A stretch of DNA of 64,000 nucleotides from assembly GCF_023913515.1 (NCBI RefSeq), contig NZ_CP099391.1, positions 2,046,001 through 2,110,000 of the forward strand, read 5' to 3'. Source of the stretch: Natronococcus sp. CG52. GTDB lineage: Archaea > Halobacteriota > Halobacteria > Halobacteriales > Natrialbaceae. Positions 1 to 8,245 of the stretch are shown here, in pieces. Numbering within the stretch: position 1 is the stretch's first letter; each line of letters begins with the position of its first letter. The notes below the pieces were generated by a model that saw only the letters and a list, made by a program, of their open reading frames with translations, was not told the DNA's origin and did no database searches. The translations under genes were made by a program, and so were the position numbers.

Positions 1-342
1 CAAAGTATTTTTTATAATTCATATATTGTTATTGTTTCATCGTTATGTCATAGGAAACGTAGTCTCAGTCGATCCAACCGAACATGAGTGAAGACTGAAA
101 CGAAATGCAACCGTTTCTGATCGAAGTTCCTTCGATGGAGCGGACCACCGTCTCTAGGACCTGTGAGTTGGAGTCAGAATTTGACGTAAAACGTTCGCCG
201 TACGTTCACTTTCGCCGTTCGTTTCGGCGTTTTTACGAGAGGAACGATTACGCATCCGTAGCGAAGGGAGACGAACTCCGCCGCTCGAACGCGACTCGTG
301 GCGCTTCGACAGCGCCGGAGGAAGGAGACGTGATCCGTCGAG
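1..342. other. Gene-free left edge with AT-rich tract
   Basis: No convincing coding region. The first hundred or so bases are strikingly AT-rich (for example a TTTTTTATAATTC run near base 8) against a GC-rich background. This could be a promoter region of a gene outside the window or the edge of acquired DNA. A frame open from 105 to 440 has an Arg-rich composition unlike a haloarchaeal protein and overlaps the next gene, so it is not called. Confidence 0.5.
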
Positions 343-741
343 TTAGACGCCCGGCACGCCGGCGGCCTCGAACCCGGTCACGCCGAGGAACGCGAGCACG
401 TAGAGGACGATCAACACGGATAGCCAGGCGACGATCGTAATCGCAGCGGCGTCCACCCAGCCGCCGGGGTAGCGGGCGTTGATGACCGCGAGGTACGCGA
501 TGAACACCAGGAGCGGGCCCAGGAGCGGGATCCAGCCGAAGAAAAGTCCGACGAGGGCCCAGACGATCGCACCGATGAGAGCGGTCACCAGTGCGTACGT
601 GTAGTCTTCGGTGTCGACGACGACCTTCGCGCCGAGGAAGATTCCGAACGCGCCGATCAGGAGGCTCACGATGAATACGATAATGTTCTCGATCCCGAAC
701 GCGCCGATCTGGAGAATGAATACGATACTGTTCTCGATCAT
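343..741 (-). CDS. Multi-pass membrane protein of unknown function
   Basis: A 132-residue, very hydrophobic protein. Hydrophobic blocks at about residues 6-38, 49-87 and 98-121 suggest four to five membrane helices with very short loops. No catalytic or binding motif is visible. The ATG at 741 is followed at once by a membrane segment, so it may act as an uncleaved signal anchor. It stands alone, convergent with nothing nearby, and its role cannot be inferred from the neighbours. Proteins like this, small and all-helical, are common as uncharacterised haloarchaeal membrane proteins. Confidence 0.75.
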   Translation of the reverse strand: MIENSIVFILQIGAFGIENIIVFIVSLLIGAFGIFLGAKVVVDTEDYTYALVTALIGAIVWALVGLFFGWIPLLGPLLVFIAYLAVINARYPGGWVDAAAITIVAWLSVLIVLYVLAFLGVTGFEAAGVPGV

Positions 742-1031
742 GAGCAGACGAAGGGCATCGGAACCGTTAGTTATCTCTCACCTACACGAATGTGAATCGG
801 CGTTGAACCGCTTTCCATCCGCCGATTCCCGGCGACCTCGATTGCCGCTGAGAACAATCACCTGATACCCTCGTAAAGTAGCTCTTACAGACACGACGCG
901 CAGATAGTCGGTGGAGCGAATAAATCGATCAGACGAGAGACGTCGATCGCCCGGAAACGGTCAATTCGGGGAATCAACATCTCACGCGGTAAGTGAGAAA
1001 CCGTCGCCGGTGTGATGAGCGCTTCGGTCGA

Positions 1032-1970
1032 TTACTCCGGTTCGGCAACGGGGTTGTCGCCGACAAGCGATCGAATGCCCGACTCGAGGTCGACGCGTGC
1101 CTCGTATCCGAGCGTTCGGTTCGCCTTTCCGGTGTCGGCACCGCTGTGTCTGATATCGCCGGGGCGGGGATCGCGGTGGACGATCGGCGACGACGAGTCC
1201 GTCGCATCTCGGATCGTCTCCGCGAGCTCCCGGATCGAGATTCGGTCACCCGTTCCGACGTTGTACGCTTCACCGGTCTCCTCGGTCGTCGCCGCTAGCA
1301 GGTTTGCCCGAACGACGTCGCCCACGTGAACGAAGTCTCGCGTCTGCTCTCCGTCGCCCTCGATCGTGATCGGATCGCCGGCGCGCGCTTGCTCGAGAAA
1401 CGTCGAGATGACGCCGCTGTAGGGACCCCGCTGGCGCGGCCCGTAGACGTTGAAGTACCGCAGCGCGACGGTCGGCAGGTCGTACAGCTCCGCGTATCGG
1501 CGAGTGTACTGGTCGAGCGTGAGCTTCTGGATACCGTACGGCGAGGTCGGATCCGTCGCTGCCGTTTCGGGTACCGGAAGCTCCGCGGGATGACCGTACA
1601 CCGCAGCGCTCGAGGCCGTGACGACCCTGGCGTCCTCCTGGCGGGCCTGCTCGAGTACGAGGAGACTCGCATCGACGTTCGTCCGGTTGCTCTGGCGGGG
1701 AGCGTCGATGCTCTGCGAGACGCTGACGATCGCAGCGTGGTGGAAGATCACGTCGACGCCGCGAGCGGCCTGCTGGAGCGCGATCGGGTCGCGAACGTCG
1801 CCCTCGACCACCGTCACGTTCTCGGGCAGGTACGCCCGGTCCCCCGTGGAGAAGTCGTCGAGCACCCGAACCTCGGTGTGGGGTGCCAGAGCCTCGACGA
1901 GATGACTGCCGATGAACCCCGCACCGCCGGTCACGAGCACGGTTTTGTCACCGATCGCTGACGAATCCAT
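1032..1970 (-). CDS. NAD-dependent sugar epimerase/dehydratase (UDP-glucose 4-epimerase-like)
   Basis: A 312-residue short-chain dehydrogenase of the extended type, expected to act on a nucleotide sugar for surface glycan synthesis. The Rossmann motif GGAGFIGSH lies at about residues 15-23, the catalytic Ser region ASSAAVYG at about 118-125, and the catalytic Tyr-x-x-x-Lys as SPYGIQK at about 143-149. The length matches GalE/RfbB-like archaeal epimerases. Exact substrate cannot be read from sequence. A TATA-like box at 1998-2007 lies 28-37 bases before the ATG, consistent with a short or absent leader. No other glycan gene is adjacent. Confidence 0.9.
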   Translation of the reverse strand: MDSSAIGDKTVLVTGGAGFIGSHLVEALAPHTEVRVLDDFSTGDRAYLPENVTVVEGDVRDPIALQQAARGVDVIFHHAAIVSVSQSIDAPRQSNRTNVDASLLVLEQARQEDARVVTASSAAVYGHPAELPVPETAATDPTSPYGIQKLTLDQYTRRYAELYDLPTVALRYFNVYGPRQRGPYSGVISTFLEQARAGDPITIEGDGEQTRDFVHVGDVVRANLLAATTEETGEAYNVGTGDRISIRELAETIRDATDSSSPIVHRDPRPGDIRHSGADTGKANRTLGYEARVDLESGIRSLVGDNPVAEPE

Positions 1971-1997
1971 CTATCCGGTCGACGCACTACGGACCGT

Positions 1998-2007
1998 TTA
2001 GTATAGC
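1998..2007 (-). promoter_or_regulatory. TATA-like box for the epimerase gene
   Basis: On the minus strand this reads CTATACTAAA, located 28-37 bases before the ATG at 1970. Position and composition fit a haloarchaeal core promoter giving a leaderless or nearly leaderless transcript. Confidence 0.5.
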
Positions 2008-2111
2008 ACTCGTACCGGTTTCGGCGTCGGCCCTACGCCCGGCCTACGGATCCGTAGCGCTGTCCTAGATATCTTCTCCACGCTCGAGTGCGGTGCGACG
2101 GATCAACAGAA

Positions 2112-2119
2112 GCTATATC
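2112..2119 (+). promoter_or_regulatory. TATA-like box for the dihydroorotase-family gene
   Basis: GCTATATC sits 26-33 bases before the ATG at 2145. This spacing favours the ATG at 2145 over the in-frame GTG at 2136 as the true start. Confidence 0.45.
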
Positions 2120-2144
2120 CGACCCTGCTGGATAGGTGCTGGCA

Positions 2145-3512
2145 ATGACCGTGGATCTGGTCGTTCGCAACTGTACCGTCGTGACGCCGGCCGGACGGAC
2201 CCCCGACGCCGGCGTCGCGGTCGAGGACGGGACGATCGTCGCCGTCGGCCGAAGCGACCGGCTCCCCGAGGCCGATCGGGTCGTCGACGCCGACGGCAAC
2301 GTGCTCGTCCCCGGAATCGTCGACTGTCACATCCACAACCGCGAACCCGGCCTCGAGTACAAGGAAGACTGGGAGTCCGCGACGCGGGCGGCGGCCGCAG
2401 GCGGCGTGACGACCGTCGTCGGGATGCCCAACACCGACCCGGTCATCGACCGGCCGGAACACCTCGAACTGAAGTACGAGCGCGGCGAGGCGTCGGCCCA
2501 CGTCGACTTCCAGAGCTACGCCGTCGTCACGTCGGAGAATCTCGACCTGATCCCCGCACTCGACGAGACGGGCGTCCTGGGGTACAAGATCTTCCTCGGT
2601 TCGACGGTGGGTGACGTCCCACCGCCGAGCGACGGCGAGATACTCGAGGCGATGGAGCGGATCCGCGAGACCGGGAAGCGACTCGGCTTCCACGAGGAGA
2701 ACGGCGAGATCATCGATCACTACGAGCGCCAGTTCAAGGCGGCGGGAAAGAACGACCCGATCCACCACTCGCACTCCCGGCCCGTCGTCGCCGAGCGGGA
2801 GGCCGTCGAGCGGATGATCACCTTCGCCGACGAGACCGGCGCGAAGATTCACATGTTCCACGTCTCCTCTGGATCCGCCGCCGAGGCCGTCGCCGGCGGA
2901 AAGGACCGCGGCGTCGACGTCACCGCGGAGACGACCCCGCACTACCTCTGGTTCACCGAGGACGTGATGCGCGAGAAGGGCAACGTCGCCCGGATCCAGC
3001 CGCCGATCCGCGACGCCGCGGAGCGTGCGAAACTCTGGGAGACCGGCGTCGAGGGCGGCGCGATCGACTGCATCGCGACCGACCACGCACCCCACACGCC
3101 CGAGGAGAAGAAAGTCGACGACCCGTTCGGGAACACCTGGGACGCGATTTCGGGGTTCGTCGGCCTCGAGACCGAGGTCCCAGTCATGCTCACTTTCGTC
3201 GACCGGGATCGGTTCACGCTCGAGGAGTGGGTCCGCCGCCACTCGACCCGGCCCGCCCGGGTCTGGGGGATGTATCCGCAGAAGGGCTCGCTGCAGGTCG
3301 GCACCGACGCCGACTTCACTATCGTCGACCCCGAGGCGGAGTGGACGCTCGATAACGCCGACGAACTGCACTCGAAGAACTGCGTCACGCCGTTCGAAGG
3401 CGAGACCTTCACGGGGAAGACGGTCGCGACCGCCGTCCGCGGCGAAATCGTCTACGAGGACGGCGAGGTCGTCGGCGAGTCGGGATACGGGACTCGAGTC
3501 GACGTCGAGTAG
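2145..3512 (+). CDS. pyrC: Dihydroorotase-family cyclic amidohydrolase
   Basis: A 455-residue amidohydrolase-superfamily enzyme that opens or closes a cyclic amide, most likely dihydroorotase of pyrimidine synthesis. Metal-binding motif DCHIHNREPG is near residue 62, the Lys that is carboxylated in this family sits in GYKIFLG near residue 148, and later metal ligands are in HMFHVSS and CIATDHAPHT. The Arg after the HxH motif is the carboxylate-binding residue of dihydroorotases. The C-terminal part (NCVTPFEGETFTG) also resembles allantoinases and hydantoinases, so the substrate is not certain. The pyrD gene lies 450 bases downstream on the other strand, which supports a pyrimidine role. An in-frame GTG at 2136 is an alternative start. 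Confidence 0.85.
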   Translation: MTVDLVVRNCTVVTPAGRTPDAGVAVEDGTIVAVGRSDRLPEADRVVDADGNVLVPGIVDCHIHNREPGLEYKEDWESATRAAAAGGVTTVVGMPNTDPVIDRPEHLELKYERGEASAHVDFQSYAVVTSENLDLIPALDETGVLGYKIFLGSTVGDVPPPSDGEILEAMERIRETGKRLGFHEENGEIIDHYERQFKAAGKNDPIHHSHSRPVVAEREAVERMITFADETGAKIHMFHVSSGSAAEAVAGGKDRGVDVTAETTPHYLWFTEDVMREKGNVARIQPPIRDAAERAKLWETGVEGGAIDCIATDHAPHTPEEKKVDDPFGNTWDAISGFVGLETEVPVMLTFVDRDRFTLEEWVRRHSTRPARVWGMYPQKGSLQVGTDADFTIVDPEAEWTLDNADELHSKNCVTPFEGETFTGKTVATAVRGEIVYEDGEVVGESGYGTRVDVE

Positions 3513-3610
3513 TAGCGGTGAACGTCGGTTACTCGGTAACCGAACGACGCGGATCGATCGGTCGTCGGTTCGAGGGCGCTACCGAGAATTCCCGTCGGCA
3601 GGGAACTGCG

Positions 3611-3916
3611 TTACTGACGACGCGCTGATGCTCGCGGTCCGGTTTCGAGGAGGAGTTTGTATCCCGTCGCCACGACCGCGCCGAAACTGGCGATTCCACC
3701 GCCGAGCGTACAGATCACCCCCAGCAAGAACGTTCCTACGCTGGGCTGGGCAGCCGAGAGATCCACCGCAAGGAGCCCCGTTCCGACGGTGAGGAATCCC
3801 CAGCCGACGACGAAGACGCCGAACAGAAGCAGGTAGCCGCCGCGCAACGCGTACGCAAGCGCGGTCACCACACTCACACTCTCGGTGTTCGCGGAGAGCG
3901 AAGACATATCCACCAT
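3611..3916 (-). CDS. Small three-to-four-helix membrane protein
   Basis: A 101-residue hydrophobic protein. After an N-terminal polar stretch of about 20 residues there are hydrophobic segments at about 24-52 and 60-90, with a Gly-rich turn (LGGGIASFGA) in the second. No motif gives a function. The ATG at 3916 is chosen because the reading frame upstream of it is Arg-rich and overlaps pyrD. It lies just downstream of pyrD on the same strand, about 40 bases away, and could be co-transcribed. Confidence 0.65.
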   Translation of the reverse strand: MVDMSSLSANTESVSVVTALAYALRGGYLLLFGVFVVGWGFLTVGTGLLAVDLSAAQPSVGTFLLGVICTLGGGIASFGAVVATGYKLLLETGPRASARRQ

Positions 3917-3957
3917 TCTGTCAAATACGCTGAATAGCGTTTCGATAGGTGAGGGAC

Positions 3958-5028
3958 CTACTCGAGATCCGCGCCGACCGCCTCCTCGACCGACGCGAAC
4001 CCGTCGCGCTCGAGCAGTTCCACGAGCCGCTGATTGATCCGCTTCGCCGTAGCGGGTCCCTCGTAGACGAATCCGGTGTAGAGCTGGACGAGCGACGCGC
4101 CCGCGCGGATCTTCTCGTAGGCGCTTTCGGCGGAGTCGACGCCGCCGACGCCGACGATCGGCAGGTCGCCGTCTGTGTACTCGGCGAGCGTGCGGATGGC
4201 GTCGGTCGATCGCGTCTCGAGCGGCTTGCCGCTGAGCCCGCCCCACTCCTCCTGATTCGGCGATTCGAGCCTGTCGCGGTTGGTCGTCGTGTTCGTCGCG
4301 ACGATCCCGTCCAGATCGAACTCCTGGACGATGTCGACGAGGTCGAGAATCGACTTCTCGGGCGAGTCAGGCCCGATCTTGACGAGGATCGGGACGTTCG
4401 CGTCGTTTTCGGCCTCGAGCGTCTCGAAGATCGTCCGCAGGTGCTCGGGCGACCCCTCGTCGAACTCCTCGGGCGTGTTCGGACAGGAGACATTGACCAC
4501 GACGTAGTCGGCGAACGGCGAGAGTCGATCGAAGACGCGTCGGTAGTCCTCGATCGCCTCGGCCTCGCTCGAGGAGTTCATCTTGCCGACGTTCACCCCC
4601 AGCGGGGTTCCGGGCGTCCCGTCCTGTTCGAGTCGCTCTTTTACGCGCACCATTCCCTGGCCGTTGAAGCCCATGCGGTTGACCATCGCCCCGTCCTCCC
4701 GCAGGCGGAACAGCCGCGGCCGGTCGTTACCCGGCTGCGGGTAGGGCGTGACGGTGCCGATCTCGACGAAGCCGAAGCCGAGCGCCTCGAGCGCGTGCGT
4801 GACTTCGGCGTTCTTGTCGAATCCTGCCGCCACGCCGACGGGATTCGGGAACGTGGTGTCGAACAGGTCGACCTCGAGTGCGGGATGGTCGTACCGGTAG
4901 GCGGCCGACAGCGCCGTCCGGGTCGGCCGCGTCGACTGGGCGGCCCGGAGCGTCCGCTTGCCGAGATCGTGGGCCGTCTCGGCGGGCAGTTTGAACGCGA
5001 GCGGCCGAACCCGCGAGTACAGCGTCAT
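3958..5028 (-). CDS. pyrD: Dihydroorotate dehydrogenase, quinone-dependent (class 2)
   Basis: A 356-residue membrane-associated flavoprotein that oxidises dihydroorotate to orotate with quinone as acceptor. The N-terminal helix (residues 1-30, KLPAETAHDLGKRTL) is the membrane-docking extension typical of class 2 enzymes. FMN/substrate motifs include VAAGFDKNAE, EIGTVTPYPQPGN and MVNRMGFN. The catalytic Ser, diagnostic of class 2, is in VVNVSCPNTPE. The C-terminal phosphate-binding region has IVGVGGVDSAESAYEKI and SLVQLYTGFVYEGP. Length and all motifs are intact. It is convergent with the amidohydrolase gene. Confidence 0.96.
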   Translation of the reverse strand: MTLYSRVRPLAFKLPAETAHDLGKRTLRAAQSTRPTRTALSAAYRYDHPALEVDLFDTTFPNPVGVAAGFDKNAEVTHALEALGFGFVEIGTVTPYPQPGNDRPRLFRLREDGAMVNRMGFNGQGMVRVKERLEQDGTPGTPLGVNVGKMNSSSEAEAIEDYRRVFDRLSPFADYVVVNVSCPNTPEEFDEGSPEHLRTIFETLEAENDANVPILVKIGPDSPEKSILDLVDIVQEFDLDGIVATNTTTNRDRLESPNQEEWGGLSGKPLETRSTDAIRTLAEYTDGDLPIVGVGGVDSAESAYEKIRAGASLVQLYTGFVYEGPATAKRINQRLVELLERDGFASVEEAVGADLE

Positions 5029-5178
5029 TTGCAGGCAATCGGGGCGGCGTGTAAGTAAACCTCCCGAAGCGGGTCGTCCTCCGAAGGAGTTCGGCGTCGA
5101 ACCGCCGGCAGACGGTCCCGTTCGAGTGACCGATCCGTGGCGGATTTTTGCTCCTGCGGGTCGTTCGAGTAGCGGACC

Positions 5179-5409
5179 ATGGTCGAAGCCTACCTGTTGA
5201 TCACGACCCCCGCGGGAACGGCGCGGTCGGTGCTGTCCGAGGTTCGCGACCTCGAGGCGACCAGCCGAGCGAACGTCATCGCCGGCGAGTTCGACATCAT
5301 CGCCACCGTGGAAGCGGAGAACACCCAGGAGTTGCTGGTACTGGTCACGGAGGAGATTCAGTCGCTCGAGAACGTCGCACGGACGCGAACCTGTGTCGTC
5401 CTCGAGTAG
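5179..5409 (+). CDS. Stand-alone Lrp/AsnC ligand-binding (RAM) domain protein
   Basis: A 76-residue protein that is only the effector-binding RAM domain of the Lrp/AsnC family, without a helix-turn-helix. The start MVEAYLLITT, the middle VIAGEFDIIATVEAENTQEL and the end NVARTRTCVVLE fit the alpha-beta RAM fold that dimerises and binds amino acids. Stand-alone versions are common in archaea and are thought to modulate full-length Lrp proteins or sense amino acids. No partner gene is adjacent. Confidence 0.9.
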   Translation: MVEAYLLITTPAGTARSVLSEVRDLEATSRANVIAGEFDIIATVEAENTQELLVLVTEEIQSLENVARTRTCVVLE

Positions 5410-5434
5410 CGGGCTCGTACCGGGAGGGATTCCG

Positions 5435-6616
5435 TTACTCGGGCGCTTCTAGCAGCGCCATGATCGCCCCGCCGCCGCCGATACTCATGCCCACGAGCCC
5501 CCGCTCGACGTCCGGATCGTCTCGGAGCTGGGAGGCCAGGCTGGCCGCGAGCATCCCGCCGGAGGCGCCGATCGGATGGCCGAAGGCGACCGCGCCGCCC
5601 GAGGGATTCATCTTCTCGCGCGGGATGTCGAGCCGATCCATGACGTAGACCGACTGGGCCGCGAACGCCTCGTTGATCCAGAACGCGTCGACGTCGTCGA
5701 CCGCGAGGTCGTTACGCTCGAGCAGGCTCGCGACGACATCGCCGACGGCCTCGTTGAACCGATCCGGATCGCGGTAAGCGATGTCGTAATCCGCGAGTTC
5801 AGCTATCGGCTCGAGGCCGCGGTCGGCGGCCGCGTCCGCGTCGGCGAGCAACACCGCTCCCGCGCCGTCGCTGAGCTTCGAGGCGTTCCCGGGGGTTATC
5901 GTCCCGTCCCCGCGGAAAGAGGAGGGGAGTTCAGCGAGGTCCGACAGCGTCGAGTCGGGGCGCGGCCCCTCGTCGGTGTCGACCGTCTTTCCTCCCGTTT
6001 CGACGGGGACGATCTCGTCGTCGAACGCACCCGACTCGATGGCGTCGGCCGCTCGCCGGTGGCTCTCGAGGGCGTACTCGTCCTGGGCCTCTCGAGAAAT
6101 ATCCTCGCGGTCGACGAGTCCCTCCGTGATCTCGCCCATGTGAACGTCGAGATTGACGTCCCACAGCGAGTCCATGATCATCGAGTCCTTCAGCGTCGCG
6201 TCGCCGTATCGACGACCCGTGCGGTAGTCCGGCAGGATCCACGGCGCGTTCGTCATCGACTCGAAGCCGCCGGCGACCGCGAACTCGGCGCGGCCCGCGT
6301 CGATCCGGTCGACCGCCAGCGCGATCGCCCGCAGCCCCGATCCCGAGGCCTCGTTCACGGTCGTCACCCGCGTCTCGTTCGGGAGCGACGACTCGACGAC
6401 GGCCTGGCGGCCCGGCACCTGTCCGATGCCGGCCTGAATGGCGTTTCCGAGGGCGACCCAGTCGACGTCCCTCCCGGAGACGTCGGTTCGCTCGAGCAGA
6501 CCGTCGAGCGCCGTTCGTCCCAGTTCGACCGGTTCGACGTCGGCGAGCGATCCGAGAAGGGTCCCGTGCGGTGTGCGCGCTCCCTCGAGGACGACCGCGT
6601 CGGAGGTGTCAGCCAT
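5435..6616 (-). CDS. Thiolase-family protein lacking both catalytic cysteines
   Basis: A 393-residue thiolase-fold protein of the acetyl-CoA acetyltransferase family. The family motifs NEAFAAQ and AFGHPIGASGG (catalytic Asn and His) are present. The position of the acyl-accepting Cys is Ser (VNEASGSGLRA, about residue 88) and the second Cys position near the C-terminus is also Ser (GMSIGGGGA). Ser-type catalytic subunits that work with an OB-fold partner have been reported for haloarchaeal beta-ketothiolases, so this may be an active subunit and not a decayed one, but no OB-fold partner gene lies next to it. The ATG at 6616 is chosen because family homology begins there (DAVVLEGARTPHG). Confidence 0.88.
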   Translation of the reverse strand: MADTSDAVVLEGARTPHGTLLGSLADVEPVELGRTALDGLLERTDVSGRDVDWVALGNAIQAGIGQVPGRQAVVESSLPNETRVTTVNEASGSGLRAIALAVDRIDAGRAEFAVAGGFESMTNAPWILPDYRTGRRYGDATLKDSMIMDSLWDVNLDVHMGEITEGLVDREDISREAQDEYALESHRRAADAIESGAFDDEIVPVETGGKTVDTDEGPRPDSTLSDLAELPSSFRGDGTITPGNASKLSDGAGAVLLADADAAADRGLEPIAELADYDIAYRDPDRFNEAVGDVVASLLERNDLAVDDVDAFWINEAFAAQSVYVMDRLDIPREKMNPSGGAVAFGHPIGASGGMLAASLASQLRDDPDVERGLVGMSIGGGGAIMALLEAPE

Positions 6617-6671
6617 ACCGGTGAAGACGACACCGCCCCCGATCAATTTTTGTGGTCGGTAGCCGCCCGTT

Positions 6672-7019
6672 CTACTCGCTCGCGTCGATCGCCCGCCGAT
6701 CGATCGACTCGGCGTCCGGGCCGAACTCCCGTTCGAGCAACTCGGGGACGTCTTCGGGGGCAACGTCGGCGTACCACTCGTCGCGCGGCTGGATCGCGAT
6801 CGCCGCGCCGTCCTCGCTGCAGAGACCCAGACAGCCGGTCGTCGTGACGCCGATCGGCGACCAAAACGCGCCTCGGTCGCGGAGCCACGACTTGACGGCC
6901 TCGAGCGTCTCGTCGGCTCCGACGTCGGCACAGCAGGCGTACTCCGAGTCGCGATCGTTCGTACAGACGAGGACGCACGTCTCGAGTCGCGCCCGCTGTC
7001 GGTCCGTTTCCCGTCTCAT
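6672..7019 (-). CDS. Thioredoxin-like [2Fe-2S] ferredoxin domain protein
   Basis: A 115-residue protein with a cysteine pattern that fits a thioredoxin-fold [2Fe-2S] ferredoxin: Cys19, then Cys29/Cys30, then CLGLC (Cys63 and Cys67). Such small ferredoxins often sit in cobalamin-biosynthesis operons of haloarchaea. It overlaps the end of cbtA by four bases (ATGA), so the two are translationally coupled. Its likely job is redox support or metal handling linked to cobalt uptake or corrin synthesis; that is inferred from the context. Confidence 0.82.
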   Translation of the reverse strand: MRRETDRQRARLETCVLVCTNDRDSEYACCADVGADETLEAVKSWLRDRGAFWSPIGVTTTGCLGLCSEDGAAIAIQPRDEWYADVAPEDVPELLEREFGPDAESIDRRAIDASE

Positions 7020-7759
7020 CGGTGCGGGCTCGCCGCGAGCTGTTCGTTCGATCCGGCGGTCTCCGACGGTCGTTCTCGGCCCTGGAGCCAGCCGAACGTC
7101 GCCGCGAGCGTCGCCCAGACCGCCGCCTGGCTCAGGACGACCATTCCCTGGTACGCCGAGACGAGTTCGCCGGACAATCCGGGATGCGTGATGATCGTCG
7201 GCGTGAGTGGCGGAAGGACGATCGCGGTCGCGACGATCGGGACTCCGGCAGCGACGATTCCGAGGCTTCGATGTCGCGGCGGCGCCCGGTCGTACGCGAC
7301 GATCGCCGCGGCCGAAACGGCGGCACCGAACGCGACGAGACCGACGTAGATCGCCAGTCGAGTCTCGATACCGTACAGCTGTTCGGCACCCGGAGCCGCG
7401 GGCGGGAGCACGAGCCACGGGATCACCGAAACGGTCAGGAATCCCGCGCCGGCGAGGACGAAGGCGCTTCCGGTTCCGCGACCGGGCAGCGCCGGCTCGA
7501 GGAGGTACAGCGCGAGCGCGAAGACGCCGCCGAGAAAGATCGCCCAGAGGACGCCGCTTCCGGTGCTTACGACCGCCGTCATCGTCTCCGAGACTGCGTG
7601 GGCGGGTTCGTGGGCGTGATCGTGCCCGTGGCCGCGGTCGCGCTGGGCGTGGTGGAGGTACTCGCCGAGCGGATTCGCGACGAACGCCACGAACAACCCG
7701 TACGCGATGCCGGTGACGGCGCCCGCGAGGACGCCCCGCCGGAGATACTGGTAGATCAT
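7016..7759 (-). CDS. cbtA: Predicted cobalt transporter subunit CbtA
   Basis: A 247-residue membrane protein with about five to six helices, matching the CbtA family that is found with cobalamin genes. A His-rich loop at about residues 41-54 (DRGHGHDHAHEPAH) after the first helix is a typical metal-binding feature of the family. It lies directly after cbtB (4 bases apart) and overlaps the ferredoxin gene, so the three form one operon. CbtAB is thought to import cobalt for vitamin B12 synthesis; transport direction and metal are known only for the family. Confidence 0.88.
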   Translation of the reverse strand: MIYQYLRRGVLAGAVTGIAYGLFVAFVANPLGEYLHHAQRDRGHGHDHAHEPAHAVSETMTAVVSTGSGVLWAIFLGGVFALALYLLEPALPGRGTGSAFVLAGAGFLTVSVIPWLVLPPAAPGAEQLYGIETRLAIYVGLVAFGAAVSAAAIVAYDRAPPRHRSLGIVAAGVPIVATAIVLPPLTPTIITHPGLSGELVSAYQGMVVLSQAAVWATLAATFGWLQGRERPSETAGSNEQLAASPHR

Positions 7760-7763
7760 CGGT

Positions 7764-7958
7764 CTAGTGGCAGGTGATCCCCGCGGCGTGTCGGAAGTTG
7801 TGCATCGCGTCGTGAGCGAGCGGTTCCTGCAGGAAGACCAGCGTAAACGCGATCCCCGCGGCGAACGCGAGGCCGGTCGCGATCTGGATCGGCGTCAGTT
7901 CGGCGGACGCGCTTTCGATTCGGTCCGAGACGGTATCACTCGTCGCCATGAAATTCAA
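7764..7958 (-). CDS. cbtB: Predicted cobalt transporter subunit CbtB
   Basis: A 64-residue protein with one membrane helix (about residues 25-45) and a C-terminal His/Cys cluster (HDAMHNFRHAAGITCH) that matches the metal-binding tail of CbtB proteins. The ATG at 7958 is about 25 bases from a TATA-like sequence centred near 7983, which suits a leaderless start; an alternative ATG lies at 7949. It is the first gene of the cbtB-cbtA-ferredoxin operon. No cobalamin riboswitch can fit in such a short leader. Confidence 0.85.
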   Translation of the reverse strand: MNFMATSDTVSDRIESASAELTPIQIATGLAFAAGIAFTLVFLQEPLAHDAMHNFRHAAGITCH

Positions 7959-7977
7959 CTTTGACTACTGAAAGTGA

Positions 7978-7988
7978 GATTGTAAAAG
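7978..7988 (-). promoter_or_regulatory. TATA-like box for the cbtBA operon
   Basis: The minus strand reads CTTTTACAAT about 25 bases before the cbtB start, in an otherwise GC-rich region. Likely core promoter of the cobalt operon. Confidence 0.4.
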
Positions 7989-8232
7989 TTGTGGTTCCGT
8001 ACCGAACCGTCGTATCCGACCCGGAGAACGCGTCGGACCACGTTACTGGGGTCGGAAATCGAACACTCGTACGTTATCGTACCGATCTACGCATCGAACG
8101 TAACGATATCCAACGCGCGAGCGGGAGATGTCGAACGTGGGGCCGGACTGGTGGATAACGAAATCGTTTTCCTACGGCTACCGCTTGAATCGACTAACAA
8201 CCAGAGACATGAGTGTACAACGACGGTCACTC

Positions 8233-8240
8233 GGAGGGAG
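8233..8240 (+). promoter_or_regulatory. Shine-Dalgarno sequence deciding the mrpE start
   Basis: GGAGGGAG is complementary to the 3' end of archaeal 16S rRNA and ends five bases before GTG 8246. It argues that translation begins at this GTG and not at the upstream GTG at 8213. Confidence 0.6.
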
Positions 8241-8245
8241 ACGCC

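Noticed and set aside
105-440. Plus-strand frame at the left edge
   Set aside because: Arg-rich second half antisense to the membrane-protein gene; first half lacks any motif.
7959-8245. Cobalamin riboswitch upstream of cbtB
   Set aside because: A TATA-like box 20-30 bases before cbtB leaves no room for a riboswitch leader, and no B12-box-like conserved sequence was noticed.
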